Source: Burkholderia sp. PAMC 26561
Lineage (GTDB): Bacteria > Pseudomonadota > Gammaproteobacteria > Burkholderiales > Burkholderiaceae
DNA: 64,000 bases
Assembly (NCBI RefSeq): GCF_001557535.2
Contig: NZ_CP014306.1
Span: 2,356,001 to 2,420,000 of the forward strand
Direction: 5' to 3'
The position numbers and the translations under genes are program-made. Of this stretch, positions 52,140-63,140 are shown in pieces. Under the pieces are notes generated by a model that saw nothing but the letters and a program-made list of their open reading frames with translations, did no database searches and had not been told where the DNA came from. The first letter of the stretch is position 1. Each line of letters starts with the position of its first letter.

Positions 52140-55100
52140 TCATTCCGTCACGCTTGCCGGTCGTTGCGGACCTCTGCGCGCCCGGCGATTCTCCGACCAG
52201 ATCCGGATCCGGTCCATATAAAGATAAACGACCGGTGTGGTGTAAAGCGTCAGCAACTGGCTCACGATCAGGCCACCCACGATTGCGATCCCGAGCGGGG
52301 CGCGCATTTCCGATCCTTCGCCCGTTCCGAATGCCAGCGGCAACGCGCCGAGCAACGCGGCGGCGGTGGTCATCATGATCGGACGAAAGCGCAGCAGGCA
52401 TGCTTCCTCGATTGCCGCGCGGGAAGTCGATGCCCCGTGCCGCTGCGCCTGGATCGCGAAGTCGACCATCATGATGGCGTTCTTCTTCACAATCCCGATC
52501 AACAGGATCACGCCGATCAACGCAATGATGCTGAACTCGGTGCGAAACAGCAGCAGTGCAAGCAATGCACCGATACCAGCCGAAGGCAGCGTGGAGAGAA
52601 TCGTGATCGGGTGGATGTAGCTTTCGTAAAGGATCCCCAGCACGATATACACCGCTGCGAGCGCCGCCAGGATCAGGATCGGCTGGTCCTTCGTGGAATC
52701 CTGGAACTGCTGCGCCGTGCCCGCAAAACTGCCGCGAACCGTGGCCGGCACGCCGATGGTCGCCATCGTCTCGTAGATTGCTGCAGTTGCGTCAGACAGC
52801 GACTTGCCCGGCGGCAAATTGAACGAGATGGTCGACGCCACGAACTGGCTCTGGTGATTGACCGAAAGCGGCGTATTCCCCGGCCCGAACTTGGCGATGG
52901 ACGAGAGCGGGATCATGGTTTCCTTCGACGTCGATACCGCCGCGCCCGACGACGAACTCGACTTTCCGCTTGCCGCAATGGCATTGGTCGCGCTGTTGCG
53001 AATGGACGCAAGCGCAAGCGCGCTGTTCACGCTCGTCGAGGCATCGGCGGCCGTGGTGACGCTGGTCGCGGAAGTGGAAGCCGTGGTGGTCGTCGCGTTT
53101 GTCGATGCCGCCCCGTTCGCCGACCCGCCCGACGTGCTGATGTAGATCTGCTTGAGCATCTCCGGGTCTTGCCAGTACTTCGGCGCGAGTTCCATCACCA
53201 CGTGGTACTGGCTCAGCTCGTTATAAATGGTCGATACCTGGCGCTGGCCGAAGGCATCGTAAAGCGTGTTGTCGATCTGCGCCGGTTTGATGCCATAACG
53301 CGCCGCGGTTGCGCGGTCGAACGTGACGAACGATTCCAGCCCGCCTTGCTGCTGGTCGGAATTGACGTCGGCGAGTTCGGGGCGGGCGAGCAGGGCGTCG
53401 GTGAGTTTCGGTCCCCACTTGTAGAGGTCGGCCGTGGAATCCGCGAGCAGCGTGAACTGGTATTGCGCGTTCGATTGCCGGCCGCCCGAGCGGATATCCT
53501 GAACGGCCTGCAGGAACGTGCGGGCCCCCGCGACGTTGGACAACGCTGGACGCAGGCGCTGGATCACGGCATCGGCGGAAACCTTGCGCTCTTTCTTGGG
53601 TTTCAGCGAGATGAACATGAAGCCCGAATTGGTCTGCCGGCCACCCGTGAAACCCGCGACGCTTTCTACCGCAGGATCGGCCTGCACGATCTTCATCATG
53701 TCGGAGAACTTGCCCTTCATCGCCTGGAATGACGTGCTCTGGTCAGCCTGAATTCCGCCGACGATCCGCCCCGTGTCCTGCTGCGGGAAAAATCCCTTCG
53801 GCACGATGATGTACAAATAAACGTTCAGCCCGACTGTCGCGATCAGCACCAGCAAGACGATTCGCGGATGCGCGAGCGCCACGCCGAGCGTGCGTCCATA
53901 TCCGCGCTGCATGGCGTCGAACTGGCGTTCGAGCCAGCGCGAGAAACGGCCCGGCGGCTTCTGGTTGTGCGGCTCCTGCAAGAGCCGCGCGCACATCATG
54001 GGCGTGACAGTCAGCGATACGACCAGCGACACGGCAATCGCCAGCGACAGCGTCAGCGCAAATTCCCGGAACAGCCGCCCGACAATGCCGCCCATCAGCA
54101 GAATCGGCAGGAACACGGCGACAAGCGAAATGCTCATCGATAACACCGTGAACCCGACTTCCTGCGCGCCGAGAATGGCGGCTTTCATGCGCGGCACGCC
54201 GTTTTCTATATGCCGCGAGATGTTTTCGAGCACAACGATGGCGTCATCGACCACGAAACCGGTCGCGATGGTCAACGCCATCAGCGAGAGGTTATCGAGC
54301 GAGAACCCGAGCAGATACATGGCCGAAAACGTGCCGATAATCGATATGGGCACGGCCACGCTCGGAATCAGCGTCGCGCGCCAGTTGCGCAGGAACAGGA
54401 ACACGACCATCACGACCAGCGCCACCGCAATGATCAGCGTGGCTTCCGTGTCGTGCAGCGACGAGCGGATCGTGGTCGACCGGTCGGCAGTCGGCGTGAT
54501 CTCGATGTCGGCGGGAAGGGCGGCCTGCAATTGCGGAACCATGGCCTTCACGCGATCGATGGTATCGATGATATTCGCGCCCGGCTGGCGATACAGGATC
54601 ACGAGCACGGCGCGCTTGCCGTTGATCAGGCCGAGATTGCGCAGGTCTTCGACCGAATCGACCACTTCGCCTACGTCGCTCAGATGCACGGCCGCGCCGT
54701 TGCGGTACGCCACCACAAGGTCGCGATATTGCGCGGCCTTTGTGGCCTGGTCGTTGGTGTAGAGCTGGAAGTGCGTGCCGTTGAACTCGATTGCGCCCTT
54801 GGGACTGTTCGCATTCGCCGATGCCAGCGCCGCACGCACGTCTTCCAGGCCAATGCCGTAGTGAAACAGCGCGCCCGGTTCGAGTTCCACGCGCACGGCG
54901 GGATTCGCCGAGCCGCTTACATCGACCTCGCCGACGCCCGGCACTGTCGACAATGTCTGTTGCAGCACCGTCGCGGCGGAATCGTAGAGTGAGCCGGCCG
55001 TTCGGGTCGGCGAGGACAACGCCAGGATCAGGATCGGCGCGTCGGCGGGATTCACCTTGTGGTACGTCGGATTGCTTCGCAACGATGCCGGCAGATCGGC

Positions 55101-55448
55101 GCGCGCCGCGTTGATGGCGGCCTGCACGTCGCGCGCGGCGCCATCGATGTCGCGGTTCAAGCCAAATTGCAACGTGATCCGCGCTGCGCCCACCGAGCTC
55201 TGCGACGTCATTTCGGTGACGTCCGCAATCGAACCGAGGTGACGCTCCAGCGGGCTTGCCACGCTGGTCGCGACCGTTTCGGGACTCGCGCCCGGCAAGC
55301 TCGCCTGCACGGAAATGGTCGGAAAATCGACTTGCGGCAGCGGCGCGACCGGCAGCTTGGTGAACGCGAAGAGGCCAGCGAGCGCAATGCCGATTGCCAG
55401 CAGCGTGGTGGCGACCGGGCGCGCGATGAACGGTTGCGACAGGTTCAT
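52140..55448 (-). CDS. mdtC: RND efflux permease MdtC-type
   Basis: 1102 residues from ATG 55448 ([18 protein letters not shown]). Twelve-helix RND transporter: [14 protein letters not shown]4 proton aspartates in [15 protein letters not shown], and the C-terminal [19 protein letters not shown]. An unusual insertion of about 75 residues, almost wholly Ala/Ser/Thr (about 52920-53140), separates the second periplasmic loop from [11 protein letters not shown]. The adaptor and MdtB partner lie directly upstream; 4 bp separate mdtB and mdtC. The pair makes a heteromeric drug pump (novobiocin, bile salts in E. coli). Confidence 0.92.
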   Translation of the reverse strand: MNLSQPFIARPVATTLLAIGIALAGLFAFTKLPVAPLPQVDFPTISVQASLPGASPETVATSVASPLERHLGSIADVTEMTSQSSVGAARITLQFGLNRDIDGAARDVQAAINAARADLPASLRSNPTYHKVNPADAPILILALSSPTRTAGSLYDSAATVLQQTLSTVPGVGEVDVSGSANPAVRVELEPGALFHYGIGLEDVRAALASANANSPKGAIEFNGTHFQLYTNDQATKAAQYRDLVVAYRNGAAVHLSDVGEVVDSVEDLRNLGLINGKRAVLVILYRQPGANIIDTIDRVKAMVPQLQAALPADIEITPTADRSTTIRSSLHDTEATLIIAVALVVMVVFLFLRNWRATLIPSVAVPISIIGTFSAMYLLGFSLDNLSLMALTIATGFVVDDAIVVLENISRHIENGVPRMKAAILGAQEVGFTVLSMSISLVAVFLPILLMGGIVGRLFREFALTLSLAIAVSLVVSLTVTPMMCARLLQEPHNQKPPGRFSRWLERQFDAMQRGYGRTLGVALAHPRIVLLVLIATVGLNVYLYIIVPKGFFPQQDTGRIVGGIQADQSTSFQAMKGKFSDMMKIVQADPAVESVAGFTGGRQTNSGFMFISLKPKKERKVSADAVIQRLRPALSNVAGARTFLQAVQDIRSGGRQSNAQYQFTLLADSTADLYKWGPKLTDALLARPELADVNSDQQQGGLESFVTFDRATAARYGIKPAQIDNTLYDAFGQRQVSTIYNELSQYHVVMELAPKYWQDPEMLKQIYISTSGGSANGAASTNATTTTASTSATSVTTAADASTSVNSALALASIRNSATNAIAASGKSSSSSGAAVSTSKETMIPLSSIAKFGPGNTPLSVNHQSQFVASTISFNLPPGKSLSDATAAIYETMATIGVPATVRGSFAGTAQQFQDSTKDQPILILAALAAVYIVLGILYESYIHPITILSTLPSAGIGALLALLLFRTEFSIIALIGVILLIGIVKKNAIMMVDFAIQAQRHGASTSRAAIEEACLLRFRPIMMTTAAALLGALPLAFGTGEGSEMRAPLGIAIVGGLIVSQLLTLYTTPVVYLYMDRIRIWSENRRARRGPQRPASVTE

Positions 55449-55452
55449 GCGC

Positions 55453-58400
55453 TTACTCCACGTCCGCCGCGGGGCGAGGCGGCGCGTTCCGGTTAAAACG
55501 CGCACGCACACGGCGGCCGAGCGAATCGAAGCCGAGATAGATCACCGGCGTGGTGAACAGCGTGAGCGCCTGCGACACGATCAAACCACCCACGATAGCG
55601 ATCCCCAGCGGCCGCCTGAGTTCCGAACCCGCGCCCCAGCCGAGCATCAGCGGCAACGCACCGAGAAGCGCGGCCATGGTCGTCATCAGGATGGGCCGGA
55701 AGCGCAGCAGGCACGCCTGGTAGATGGCTTCGCGCGGCGTCTTGCCTTGCTCGCGCTCGGCCTCCAGCGCGAAGTCGATCATCATGATGGCGTTTTTCTT
55801 CACAATCCCGATCAGCAACACAATGCCGATGATCCCGATGATGTCGAGATCGTGCCCCGTGATCATCAGCGAGAGCAGCGCGCCGACGCCGGCGGAGGGC
55901 AGTGTCGAGAGAATCGTGATCGGATGGATGAAGCTCTCATACAGCACACCGAGCACGATATACATGGTGACGATCGCGGCGAGGATCAGGAACAGCTCGT
56001 TCGAAAGCGATGCCTGGAACGCGAGCGCGGCGCCCTGGAAGCGGATCTGGAACGACGCTGGCAGGCCGATGTCCTGCTTCGCCTGTTCGATGGCCTTCAC
56101 GGCCGCGCCGAGCGACGCGCCGGGCGCGAGGTTGAACGACACCGTGGTCGCCGGGAACTGGCCGAGGTGAGTGATGAGCAGCGGCGCGGCGCGTTCGTGG
56201 AACGTCGCAATTGCGGATAAGGGCACTTGCCCGTTCGACGCCGTCGATGACGGCAGATAGATGCCGCTCAGGATTTCGCTGTAATGCGCGTCGCTTGGTT
56301 CGTTCTCGAGGATCACGCGGTACTGGTTGGACTGCGTGAAGATGGTCGAGATGATGCGCTGGCCGAATGCATCGTAGAGCGCGTTGTCAACGGTTGCAGG
56401 GGTGATGCCGAAACGCGCCGCCGTCGAGCGATCGATTTCCACATACACCGATTGCCCGTTCTGCTGCAGGTCGGTGGCGACATCGGCGAGTTCCGGCGAT
56501 TGCTGCAGACGTGCCGTCAGCTTTGGCACCCATTCGGCGAACTCGGCCGAATTGGGATCGGTCAGCATGAACTGATATTGCGTCGGGCTGACCGTGGAGT
56601 CGATGGTCAGGTCCTGCACCGGCTGCATATAAAGCCGGATGCCGGGAATGTTCGCCACATCCTGCTGCAGGTTGCGGATCACGTCGCTCGACGTGCTGCT
56701 GCGGTCGTCGCGCGGCGTGAGGTTGATCAGCATCCGGCCGCTGTTCAGCGTGATGTTGGTGCCGTCCACTCCAATGAACGACGTCAGGCTTTCGACGTCC
56801 GGGTTCTTCAGGATCTGCGCGGCGAGCGCCTGCTGCTGCTGTGCCACCGCCTGATACGAAGCGGCTTGCGGCGCCTGCGTGATCGCCTGGATCACGCCTG
56901 TATCCTGGATCGGAAAGAATCCCTTCGGAATCCAGATATAGAGCAGGGCAGTGAACACGAGCGTGAGCAGCGCGACGACCAGCGTGGAGCGCTGCCGGTC
57001 GAGCACCCACGTAAGCGCGACGGCATACCGTCCAATCACGTAATCGATGAACTGATGCGCCCGCGCCGAGAACCGGTGCGTCTCGGTCGGCGGCGTATGG
57101 CGCAGCAGTTTCGCGCACAACATGGGCACGAGTGTCAGCGACACGATTGCCGAAATCACGATGGTCACGGCCAGCGTGATTGCGAACTCATGGAACAGGC
57201 GGCCGACGACATCGCCCATGAAAAGCAGCGGGATCAGCACCGCGATCAGCGAAACCGTCAGCGAGATGATCGTGAAGCCGATCTGCTTCGAGCCCTTCAG
57301 CGCGGCTTCGAGCGGTCCTTCGCCTTCTTCCACGTAGCGGGCGATATTTTCGATCATGACGATGGCGTCATCGACCACGAAGCCGGTCGCAATGGTCAAC
57401 GCCATCAGCGAGAGGTTATCGAGCGAGAAACCGCACAGGTACATGACGGCAAGCGTACCGATCAGCGACACTGGCACCGACAAGCTTGGAATCAGCGTGG
57501 CCCAGATGTTCGCGAGGAACAGGTAGATCACGAGCACGACCAGCACCACGGAAAGCGCCAGTTCGAACTGCACGTCGCGCACGGACGCGCGGATGGTCGT
57601 GGTGCGGTCGGTGACAATGCGCACGTCGAGCGCGGCGGGCAACGCCGCTTGCAACTGCGGCAGGATCTTCTTGATACCGTCGACGACCGCGATCACGTTC
57701 GCGCCCGGCTGGCGCTGCACGTTCAAGATGATGGCCGGCGTGTTGTCCACCCATGCGCCGAGCTTCGTGTTTTCCGGACCCGACACCACGGTGGCCACGT
57801 CCGTCAGCATCACCGGCCGGCCGTTCCTGTACGCGATGACCGCGCTCTGGTAGGCGTTGGCATCGGTGAGCTGGTCGTTCGCGTTGATGGTGTAGGCGCG
57901 CGACGGGCCATCGAAATTGCCCTTCGGCGTATTGACGTTCAGGTTCGCAATGGTCGTGCGCAAGTCGTCGATATTCAATCCGTACGACGCCAGAGCGCGC
58001 GTGTTCGCCTGGATTCGCACGGCGGGCCGGTTGCCGCCGCTGACCGAGACCAGACCCACGCCTGCGACTTGCGAGATCTTCTGCGCGAGACGGGTATCGG
58101 CGAGATCCTGGACTTGCGTGAGCGGCAGGGTCTTCGAGCTGATCGCGAGCGTGATGATCGGAGCGTCGGCGGGATTCACCTTCGCGTAGATCGGTGGCGC
58201 GGGGAGGTCGGACGGCAGCAGATTGCCCGCTGCGTTGATTGCGGCCTGCACTTCCTGCTCGGCGATATCGAGCGGCAAGTCGAGACTGAATTGCAGCGTG
58301 ATGACCGAGGCGCCCGCGGAACTCTGCGACGACATCTGGTTCAGGCTCGCCATCTGCCCGAACTGTTTCTCGAGCGGCGCCGTCACCGACGTGGTCATTA

Positions 58401-58572
58401 CATCCGGCGATGCGCCCGGGTAGAACGTCTGCACCTGGATGGTCGGATAGTCGACAGCCGGCAGTGCGGACAGCGGCAGGAAGCGCAGCGCAACGAGGCC
58501 GACCAGCATGATCGCCGCCATCAGCAGCGCCGTGCCGACCGGACGCAGAATAAAGGGACGCGATGGATTCAT
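55453..58572 (-). CDS. mdtB: RND efflux permease MdtB-type
   Basis: 1039 residues. [25 protein letters not shown] at the start, [34 protein letters not shown] (TM4) and [21 protein letters not shown] near the end. It pairs with MdtC. It is 33 bp after mdtA and 4 bp before mdtC. The length is standard, with no insertion like the one in mdtC. Confidence 0.93.
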   Translation of the reverse strand: MNPSRPFILRPVGTALLMAAIMLVGLVALRFLPLSALPAVDYPTIQVQTFYPGASPDVMTTSVTAPLEKQFGQMASLNQMSSQSSAGASVITLQFSLDLPLDIAEQEVQAAINAAGNLLPSDLPAPPIYAKVNPADAPIITLAISSKTLPLTQVQDLADTRLAQKISQVAGVGLVSVSGGNRPAVRIQANTRALASYGLNIDDLRTTIANLNVNTPKGNFDGPSRAYTINANDQLTDANAYQSAVIAYRNGRPVMLTDVATVVSGPENTKLGAWVDNTPAIILNVQRQPGANVIAVVDGIKKILPQLQAALPAALDVRIVTDRTTTIRASVRDVQFELALSVVLVVLVIYLFLANIWATLIPSLSVPVSLIGTLAVMYLCGFSLDNLSLMALTIATGFVVDDAIVMIENIARYVEEGEGPLEAALKGSKQIGFTIISLTVSLIAVLIPLLFMGDVVGRLFHEFAITLAVTIVISAIVSLTLVPMLCAKLLRHTPPTETHRFSARAHQFIDYVIGRYAVALTWVLDRQRSTLVVALLTLVFTALLYIWIPKGFFPIQDTGVIQAITQAPQAASYQAVAQQQQALAAQILKNPDVESLTSFIGVDGTNITLNSGRMLINLTPRDDRSSTSSDVIRNLQQDVANIPGIRLYMQPVQDLTIDSTVSPTQYQFMLTDPNSAEFAEWVPKLTARLQQSPELADVATDLQQNGQSVYVEIDRSTAARFGITPATVDNALYDAFGQRIISTIFTQSNQYRVILENEPSDAHYSEILSGIYLPSSTASNGQVPLSAIATFHERAAPLLITHLGQFPATTVSFNLAPGASLGAAVKAIEQAKQDIGLPASFQIRFQGAALAFQASLSNELFLILAAIVTMYIVLGVLYESFIHPITILSTLPSAGVGALLSLMITGHDLDIIGIIGIVLLIGIVKKNAIMMIDFALEAEREQGKTPREAIYQACLLRFRPILMTTMAALLGALPLMLGWGAGSELRRPLGIAIVGGLIVSQALTLFTTPVIYLGFDSLGRRVRARFNRNAPPRPAADVE

Positions 58573-58605
58573 GCGGTATCGGTGCGGTTAGGGAGCATCA
58601 ATGCG

Positions 58606-59973
58606 TTATTGCGGCTGCGGGCGGTGACGGCCATGATGCGCGCCGGAAGCGCCATGCGCGCCCGATGCCCCCGACGCCGTCGCTGCACCTGATGCACCTG
58701 ACGCGCCTTTCGGTGCATCGGCCGGAATGGTGATCTTCGCGCCTTCCTTCAGCCGGTCCGACCCGTCGATCACCACGCGTTCGCCCACCTGCAGACCTGT
58801 CCTGATGCTGGTGCGCTCGCCATCCACCGGGCCGATCTTCACATTGCGCACCGTCACCGTGTTGTCCGGCTTGACCACATACACAAATGCGCCCGATGAC
58901 CCGTTGAGCACCGCGGGCGTCGGAACGATGGTCGCGTCCTTGATGACATCGACGAGCAGCTTCGTATTCACGAACTGATTTGGAAACAGCAGCGATTCCT
59001 TATTGTCGAAGGTCGCGCGAAGCTTGACGGTGCCGGTGGTGGTGTCGATCTGGTTGTCGACCGTTTCGAGGTAACCGCTTTCCAGCGACGTTGTATTGGC
59101 CCGGTCGTAAGCGGTCACCGACATCTTCGAGCCCGCATGAAGCGGCTTCAGGATGGCGGTCAGGTTGTCCTCGGACGTCGTGAAGATCACGCTGATAGGC
59201 TGGAGCTGCGTGATGACGACCACGCCGTTTGCGTCGCCGGTGGTCACGTAGTTGCCTGGATCCACTTGCCGCAAGCCGACGCGGCCCGATACCGGCGCCG
59301 TGATGCGCGCGTAATTGAGGTCGAGCTTGTATGTGTCCACGTTCGCCTGGTCGGACTTGACCGTCCCTTCGAGCTGTTGCACGAGCGAGGCCTGCGTATC
59401 CACCTGCTGACTCGCGATGGAATCCTGCGATAGCAGCACCTTGTAGCGCTGCAGATCGAGCCGGGCGGTTTGGAGCAACGCCTGGTCCTTCGCGAGCGTG
59501 CCCTGCGCGTTGCGCAGCGAAATCTCGTAGGGACGCGGGTCGACTTGTGCGAGCAGATCGCCCTTTTTGACCATCTGGCCTTCACGGAACGCGACTTCCT
59601 GCAGCGTGCCGTTGATCTGCGTTTTGACGATCACCGACGCCAGCGGCGTGACCGTCCCGAGCGAGTTGATCACCACCGGCATTTCACCTTGTGTCACGTT
59701 TGCGACATGCACCGGCTGGGGCTGCGCGCCCATGCCGGGGCCACCACCACGCCTGCCGCCTCCCTGCCGCGCTTGCGGCGCGTTGTCCGGGCTGCCCCGG
59801 TTCCACGGATGCCACGCGAACAAGCCAATCAAGACCAGCACCAGCACCACGATCCACAACAACTTGCGGCTGCGGGGGCGTGAAGCGGGTGGACGGGGTG
59901 TGGAAGCCTGGGAGATGGGCGAACGCGGTTCAGTATGAGGCGGTGGCGTTGAGTGGTTTTTTTGTTCGTCCAT
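58606..59973 (-). CDS. mdtA: RND periplasmic adaptor MdtA-type
   Basis: 455 residues from ATG 59973 (MDEQKNHST; similarity begins here, although the frame is open to 60156). A Pro/Arg-rich cytoplasmic N-terminus, membrane anchor KLLWIVVLVLVLIGLFAW, biotinyl-lipoyl-like halves around VIVKTQINGTLQEVAFREGQMVKKGDLL and ARITAPVSGRVGLRQVDPGNYV, a long alpha-hairpin and beta-barrel. The C-terminus carries GASGA-type repeats and a His-rich tail (GASGAHHGRHRPQPQ). It is the first gene of mdtABC. No outer-membrane channel gene lies downstream, only the NAD(P)-binding gene. Confidence 0.9.
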   Translation of the reverse strand: MDEQKNHSTPPPHTEPRSPISQASTPRPPASRPRSRKLLWIVVLVLVLIGLFAWHPWNRGSPDNAPQARQGGGRRGGGPGMGAQPQPVHVANVTQGEMPVVINSLGTVTPLASVIVKTQINGTLQEVAFREGQMVKKGDLLAQVDPRPYEISLRNAQGTLAKDQALLQTARLDLQRYKVLLSQDSIASQQVDTQASLVQQLEGTVKSDQANVDTYKLDLNYARITAPVSGRVGLRQVDPGNYVTTGDANGVVVITQLQPISVIFTTSEDNLTAILKPLHAGSKMSVTAYDRANTTSLESGYLETVDNQIDTTTGTVKLRATFDNKESLLFPNQFVNTKLLVDVIKDATIVPTPAVLNGSSGAFVYVVKPDNTVTVRNVKIGPVDGERTSIRTGLQVGERVVIDGSDRLKEGAKITIPADAPKGASGASGAATASGASGAHGASGAHHGRHRPQPQ

Positions 59974-60431
59974 CGTTTCAGTGGCTCGGTGAGTCGGTGG
60001 GCTCGGAAAAGGTTTCTTGAAGCAGTGTCTTGATGCGCGGCCGCGCGGCCTTGCCGAGCGCTCGCACTGACGGTCGAAAGCAGGCCTTGAACGGGCCGGT
60101 TTTGACGCCGTGGCGGCGACCCGCGTGAGGCCGGGCATGGGCGTTGTGGCGTCCAAAGCGGTTGCACGAAGCGTCGAATGATAGCTTTTAAGCGGTGGCC
60201 GGGCGCGCGAAGCATGATGCTACGTCCCGCGCTTCCTTGCAGTCCAGTTATCTTTCTTTCGATTGATTACGAGCGTTACAGGACCTTGCTCGTGCTGCAG
60301 GAGAGCATCGGGCGATGAACGCTATGCTGGAAACTGCGCTGTGGGCCGCAAGGGCGTGCAACGAAGGCACGTCTTGAAATGGTAATGAAAGCTTTTGTCG
60401 AGACGAGCGCCCGACAGGAAACCGAAATGAT

Positions 60432-60464
60432 CGATGCTGCGCCACTACGACCGGCGCAGCATCG
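60432..60464 (-). terminator. Hairpin after the IclR gene, possible terminator
   Basis: 12-bp perfect stem CGATGCTGCGCC/GGCGCAGCATCG with a 9-nt loop, 15 bp after the IclR stop. On the minus strand only ATCATTTCGG follows, so the U tract is weak. The rest of 59974-60478 shows no supported gene. Confidence 0.5.
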
Positions 60465-60478
60465 GCACAAGCAAGGCT

Positions 60479-61309
60479 TTACTCGCTCAGGCGCGCAGTC
60501 GGCGTGCCACCGATCTCATTGGTGATTCTTGCGACACAGTCAAGCAACGCCGGCGCTACCGTTTCGAGCAGCACGTCAAGGGGCGCCTGATATTCGGCGC
60601 CACCGCAGTTCACCGCGTAACGCTGGCCGGACGGACCGACAAAACCGGCCGCGACTGCATTCAGCCCGTGATGCCACTCGCCGGTCGACATGGCAAACCC
60701 GCGGCGCAAGGCGTCTTCGAGTCCGGTCTTCAAACCGCTGTCGATGCTCGGCCAGTCATCGCCCGACGCAATGCGCAGGCTTTCGACCAGACTGTCGCGG
60801 TCAGCCTCGCCCAACGCAGCCAGGTACGCCCGGCCGACCGCGGTCCGCCCGAGATCCATGCGCGCGCCCACTTCCAGTCGAGACACGAGTACCGCCGAGC
60901 GTGGCCGGATAGTATCGATGACGACCATGTCCAGGCGGTCGCGGACAGCCAGATGAACGCTCAAGGTCGTCCGGTCAGCCAGCGCGATGAGAAACGGCCG
61001 TGCGCGTGCCCGGATATCGAAGTTGCGCAGGAATCCGTTGCTTAGCTCGAGCACTGATGCCGTGAGCACGAACCGCTCACTGTCGGGTAATTGAAACAGC
61101 AGGTTGGCGCTGACCAGGGTCGCTGTCAGGCGCGAGATGGTCGGCTTCGGTATGCCTGTCCACTCTGCGAGCTCACGGTTGCTTACCGGTGCATCAGCCG
61201 CTGCAATTCGCCTCAAGACATCCAGTCCACGTGACAACGCAACTACTTCTTCTCCGTCGCGCCCTTTTTCTTTTTCCCGGCTCGCTGGCCGGCTCTCAGT
61301 TGTGTGCAT
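60479..61309 (-). CDS. IclR family transcriptional regulator
   Basis: 276 residues. N-terminal winged helix (ALSRGLDVLRRIAAADAPVSNRELAEWTGIPKPTISRLTATL) and C-terminal effector domain (LDMVVIDTIRPRSAVLVSRLEVGARMDLGRTAVGRAYLA, and ALRRGFAMSTGEWHHGLNAVAAGF). IclR proteins usually repress catabolic operons; no such operon is next to it, so its target is elsewhere. It is divergent from a candidate sRNA. Confidence 0.93.
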   Translation of the reverse strand: MHTTESRPASREKEKGRDGEEVVALSRGLDVLRRIAAADAPVSNRELAEWTGIPKPTISRLTATLVSANLLFQLPDSERFVLTASVLELSNGFLRNFDIRARARPFLIALADRTTLSVHLAVRDRLDMVVIDTIRPRSAVLVSRLEVGARMDLGRTAVGRAYLAALGEADRDSLVESLRIASGDDWPSIDSGLKTGLEDALRRGFAMSTGEWHHGLNAVAAGFVGPSGQRYAVNCGGAEYQAPLDVLLETVAPALLDCVARITNEIGGTPTARLSE

Positions 61310-61498
61310 TTATTTTTCGGAACTTGGTTTCGTTGGGAAGGACGTTTGCTGCCGATCGTTGATGCTGACCGGTGACGGGCGTCCCGCTTATCGGAATCGT
61401 ACCAATCAGCGACCATAGGATGCATTCGCTGAACCCGTTTTTGTCATTAAACCCGTGTACCGTACCGTTGGATAGTCGCTCACCCCCCGAAATTTCGC

Positions 61499-61665
61499 TT
61501 GACTCGGTTTCGCTTAACGTAAAAAATGGAACCCGATTTCGAAAGACTGGTTAGAGACGCTTCAACGACTCGCCAGCCAATTGATCACCGGCTCTCAGGT
61601 TCTAGCACGGCCCTCGGAATGGCTAGAACTTTTAAGGCGCTACGGCAACGTAGCGCCTTTTTTTT
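61499..61665 (+). ncRNA. Candidate small RNA with strong terminator
   Basis: In the gene-free interval 61310-61918 a strong plus-strand terminator lies at 61634-61665 with no plus-strand gene upstream. A TTGACT box at 61499-61504, 17 bp, then AAAAAT (61522-61527) could start an RNA near 61534, giving about 130 nt. Its 3' half contains a 10-bp stem (61597-61606 with 61622-61631, one G-U) and then the terminator hairpin. Strand and boundaries are inferred; no peptide of convincing length is encoded in it. Confidence 0.5.
61634..61665 (+). terminator. Strong Rho-independent terminator of the candidate sRNA
   Basis: Perfect 11-bp stem AAGGCGCTACG/CGTAGCGCCTT with a GCAA tetraloop (GNRA type) and an eight-T tail (61658-61665). 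The opposite strand does not have a T-run after the stem, so it acts on plus-strand RNA. Confidence 0.9.
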
Positions 61666-61918
61666 CGCCCCTGTCCCGCTTAAGCGCGCCGCCTGAAGCG
61701 CCATGACACCCGATCTATATACCTCAGACCGCGTAATCCTAATCCGTACGGCATCCTATTTTTTACGTTTTTCCGCTCGCGGAAAGGTTTGTTTAGTAAT
61801 TTCAGGTGAACTAGACAGTGCCGTCTTCCATCTCAATGTCTCCCGCCAAGCGTCGATTCTTATCGGAGTCGTCGAATAGAAATGTGTAGCACCCCACATA
61901 ACGCGCGTACCGATAGCC

Positions 61919-62224
61919 TCAATGCGTCGAGAACATCTTTCCCGGTTTGAGCAGGCGCGTCCCGCGCCAGGCCCAATAAATCCCCGCGAGCATGAGCAAT
62001 ACCGAACTGCTCAGGACCAGGAGCGGGGAAACCAACTGAGGCGACGGCTCGCTGGTCGCTATGATCAGTGCCGCCAGCAACGCCGCGCCCGCCTGAAAGA
62101 ACGCGCGTTTCGCGCGATTGCGATGCCCGGTAAATCGAACGGATCGCGAGACCGGCGCGCGCGTGAAGGGCTCAAACAGGATCAGTCCCGCGACAAATGC
62201 GACCAGCAAGTTCATGAGAATCAT
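61919..62224 (-). CDS. Small membrane protein, unknown
   Basis: 101 residues with three hydrophobic helices: LMNLLVAFVAGLILFEPF, AFFQAGAALLAALIIAT and LVSPLLVLSSSVLLMLAGIYWAW. Between helices 1 and 2 is a basic loop (RSVRFTGHRNRAKR). I do not recognise the family. An alternative start is ATG 62215. Confidence 0.55.
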   Translation of the reverse strand: MILMNLLVAFVAGLILFEPFTRAPVSRSVRFTGHRNRAKRAFFQAGAALLAALIIATSEPSPQLVSPLLVLSSSVLLMLAGIYWAWRGTRLLKPGKMFSTH

Positions 62225-62510
62225 GACGACACTTCAATGTAGAAATCAAGGATGGTCCGCACTATAAGAAGGGTCACTCACGAATTGAATCAGAAGGGTC
62301 TGAAAGGAGGTCGGATTGTTAACACTCCGGATCGGTCGCCCCGTGAAAGGGCTGTTTTGAATGCTGAAGATTAGGCGCAACGGATAACGTCGCGCTCCGA
62401 AATAGAGGCGGCGGGCTTCGGCAGTTATCATTTGTATGGTGCAATCGATTGAACTCAGGAATGGACTTCTGGCGTGCGGCGACACGCACACCGGGCAAGG
62501 AAGACGAGAA

Positions 62511-63014
62511 ATGAACAAGTTGCGAACGAAAGGAATGAACCGACTGGCGAGCGCAGTGATCGTGATCGGCTTTCTTGCTGCTTGCGAAAAACACGACGCC
62601 GCGGCCGGGCAGGCCATGGGTGCGCTGAACAACGTCGCGAGTCAGGCGGGCCAGAAATTCGACCAGGCCGCCAACTATGTCGGACAGCACGTCGACTCGG
62701 TCAAGCAGTCCGCACAGCAGAATGTCGAGTCGGCGGGAACCCTGCCGGATTTGTCGGCGAGCGGCGTAGCGGCCACGGCCCGCGCCAATCTGGACGGGGC
62801 CGCGAGCGCAACGAATGCGGCCATCGCGAACGTGGCGAGCGATACTGGAGCCGGTTTGCAGACGGCCGGACGCAAGCTGCAAGGGTGGTCGGCAAGCGCT
62901 ACGCCTGGTTCCCAAGGGGCGGCGAGTGGGGTGTCCGGCACCGGCGCGGCCGGTTCAGGAGCACCGTCGGCTTCATCAGATCCGGGCAACGCGCGCGCCG
63001 ACATGGATAAATAA
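62511..63014 (+). CDS. Lipoprotein with Ala/Gly-rich mature part
   Basis: 167 residues from ATG 62511 (GGAAG upstream). Signal with lipobox FLAAC, Cys25. The mature part is low complexity: Ala/Ser/Gly with GALNNVASQAGQKFDQAANYVGQHVDSVKQSAQQNVES, which reads as an amphipathic helix, and a C-terminal SGVSGTGAAGSGAPSASS stretch. It is predicted outer-membrane anchored; function unknown. The upstream in-frame extension to 62436 has no Shine-Dalgarno. Confidence 0.75.
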   Translation: MNKLRTKGMNRLASAVIVIGFLAACEKHDAAAGQAMGALNNVASQAGQKFDQAANYVGQHVDSVKQSAQQNVESAGTLPDLSASGVAATARANLDGAASATNAAIANVASDTGAGLQTAGRKLQGWSASATPGSQGAASGVSGTGAAGSGAPSASSDPGNARADMDK

Positions 63015-63140
63015 GCTGGAGCGAGCGGCGCGGCTACTGGTTTTTCCCGGCTACATTTCGTTACGCACCTGACCGTTTCGTCTAAAGATAATTTCGGGAC
63101 AACGGCTAAACTGGCGGTCTTTTACATCTTCCACACCGCC

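Noticed and set aside
56284..58692. 802-residue open frame on the plus strand over mdtB/mdtA
   Set aside because: Arg/His/Asp-rich shadow frame with no recognisable fold; mdtB is certain on the opposite strand.
60314..60377. 20-codon ORF (MNAMLETALWAARACNEGTS) with a GGAGAG upstream
   Set aside because: Too short, no regulatory hairpin in the right place, and no downstream gene on that strand to control.
61540..61600. tRNA-like D-loop string (ACTGGTTAGAG)
   Set aside because: No acceptor, anticodon or T arms can be folded around it; treated as part of the candidate sRNA instead.
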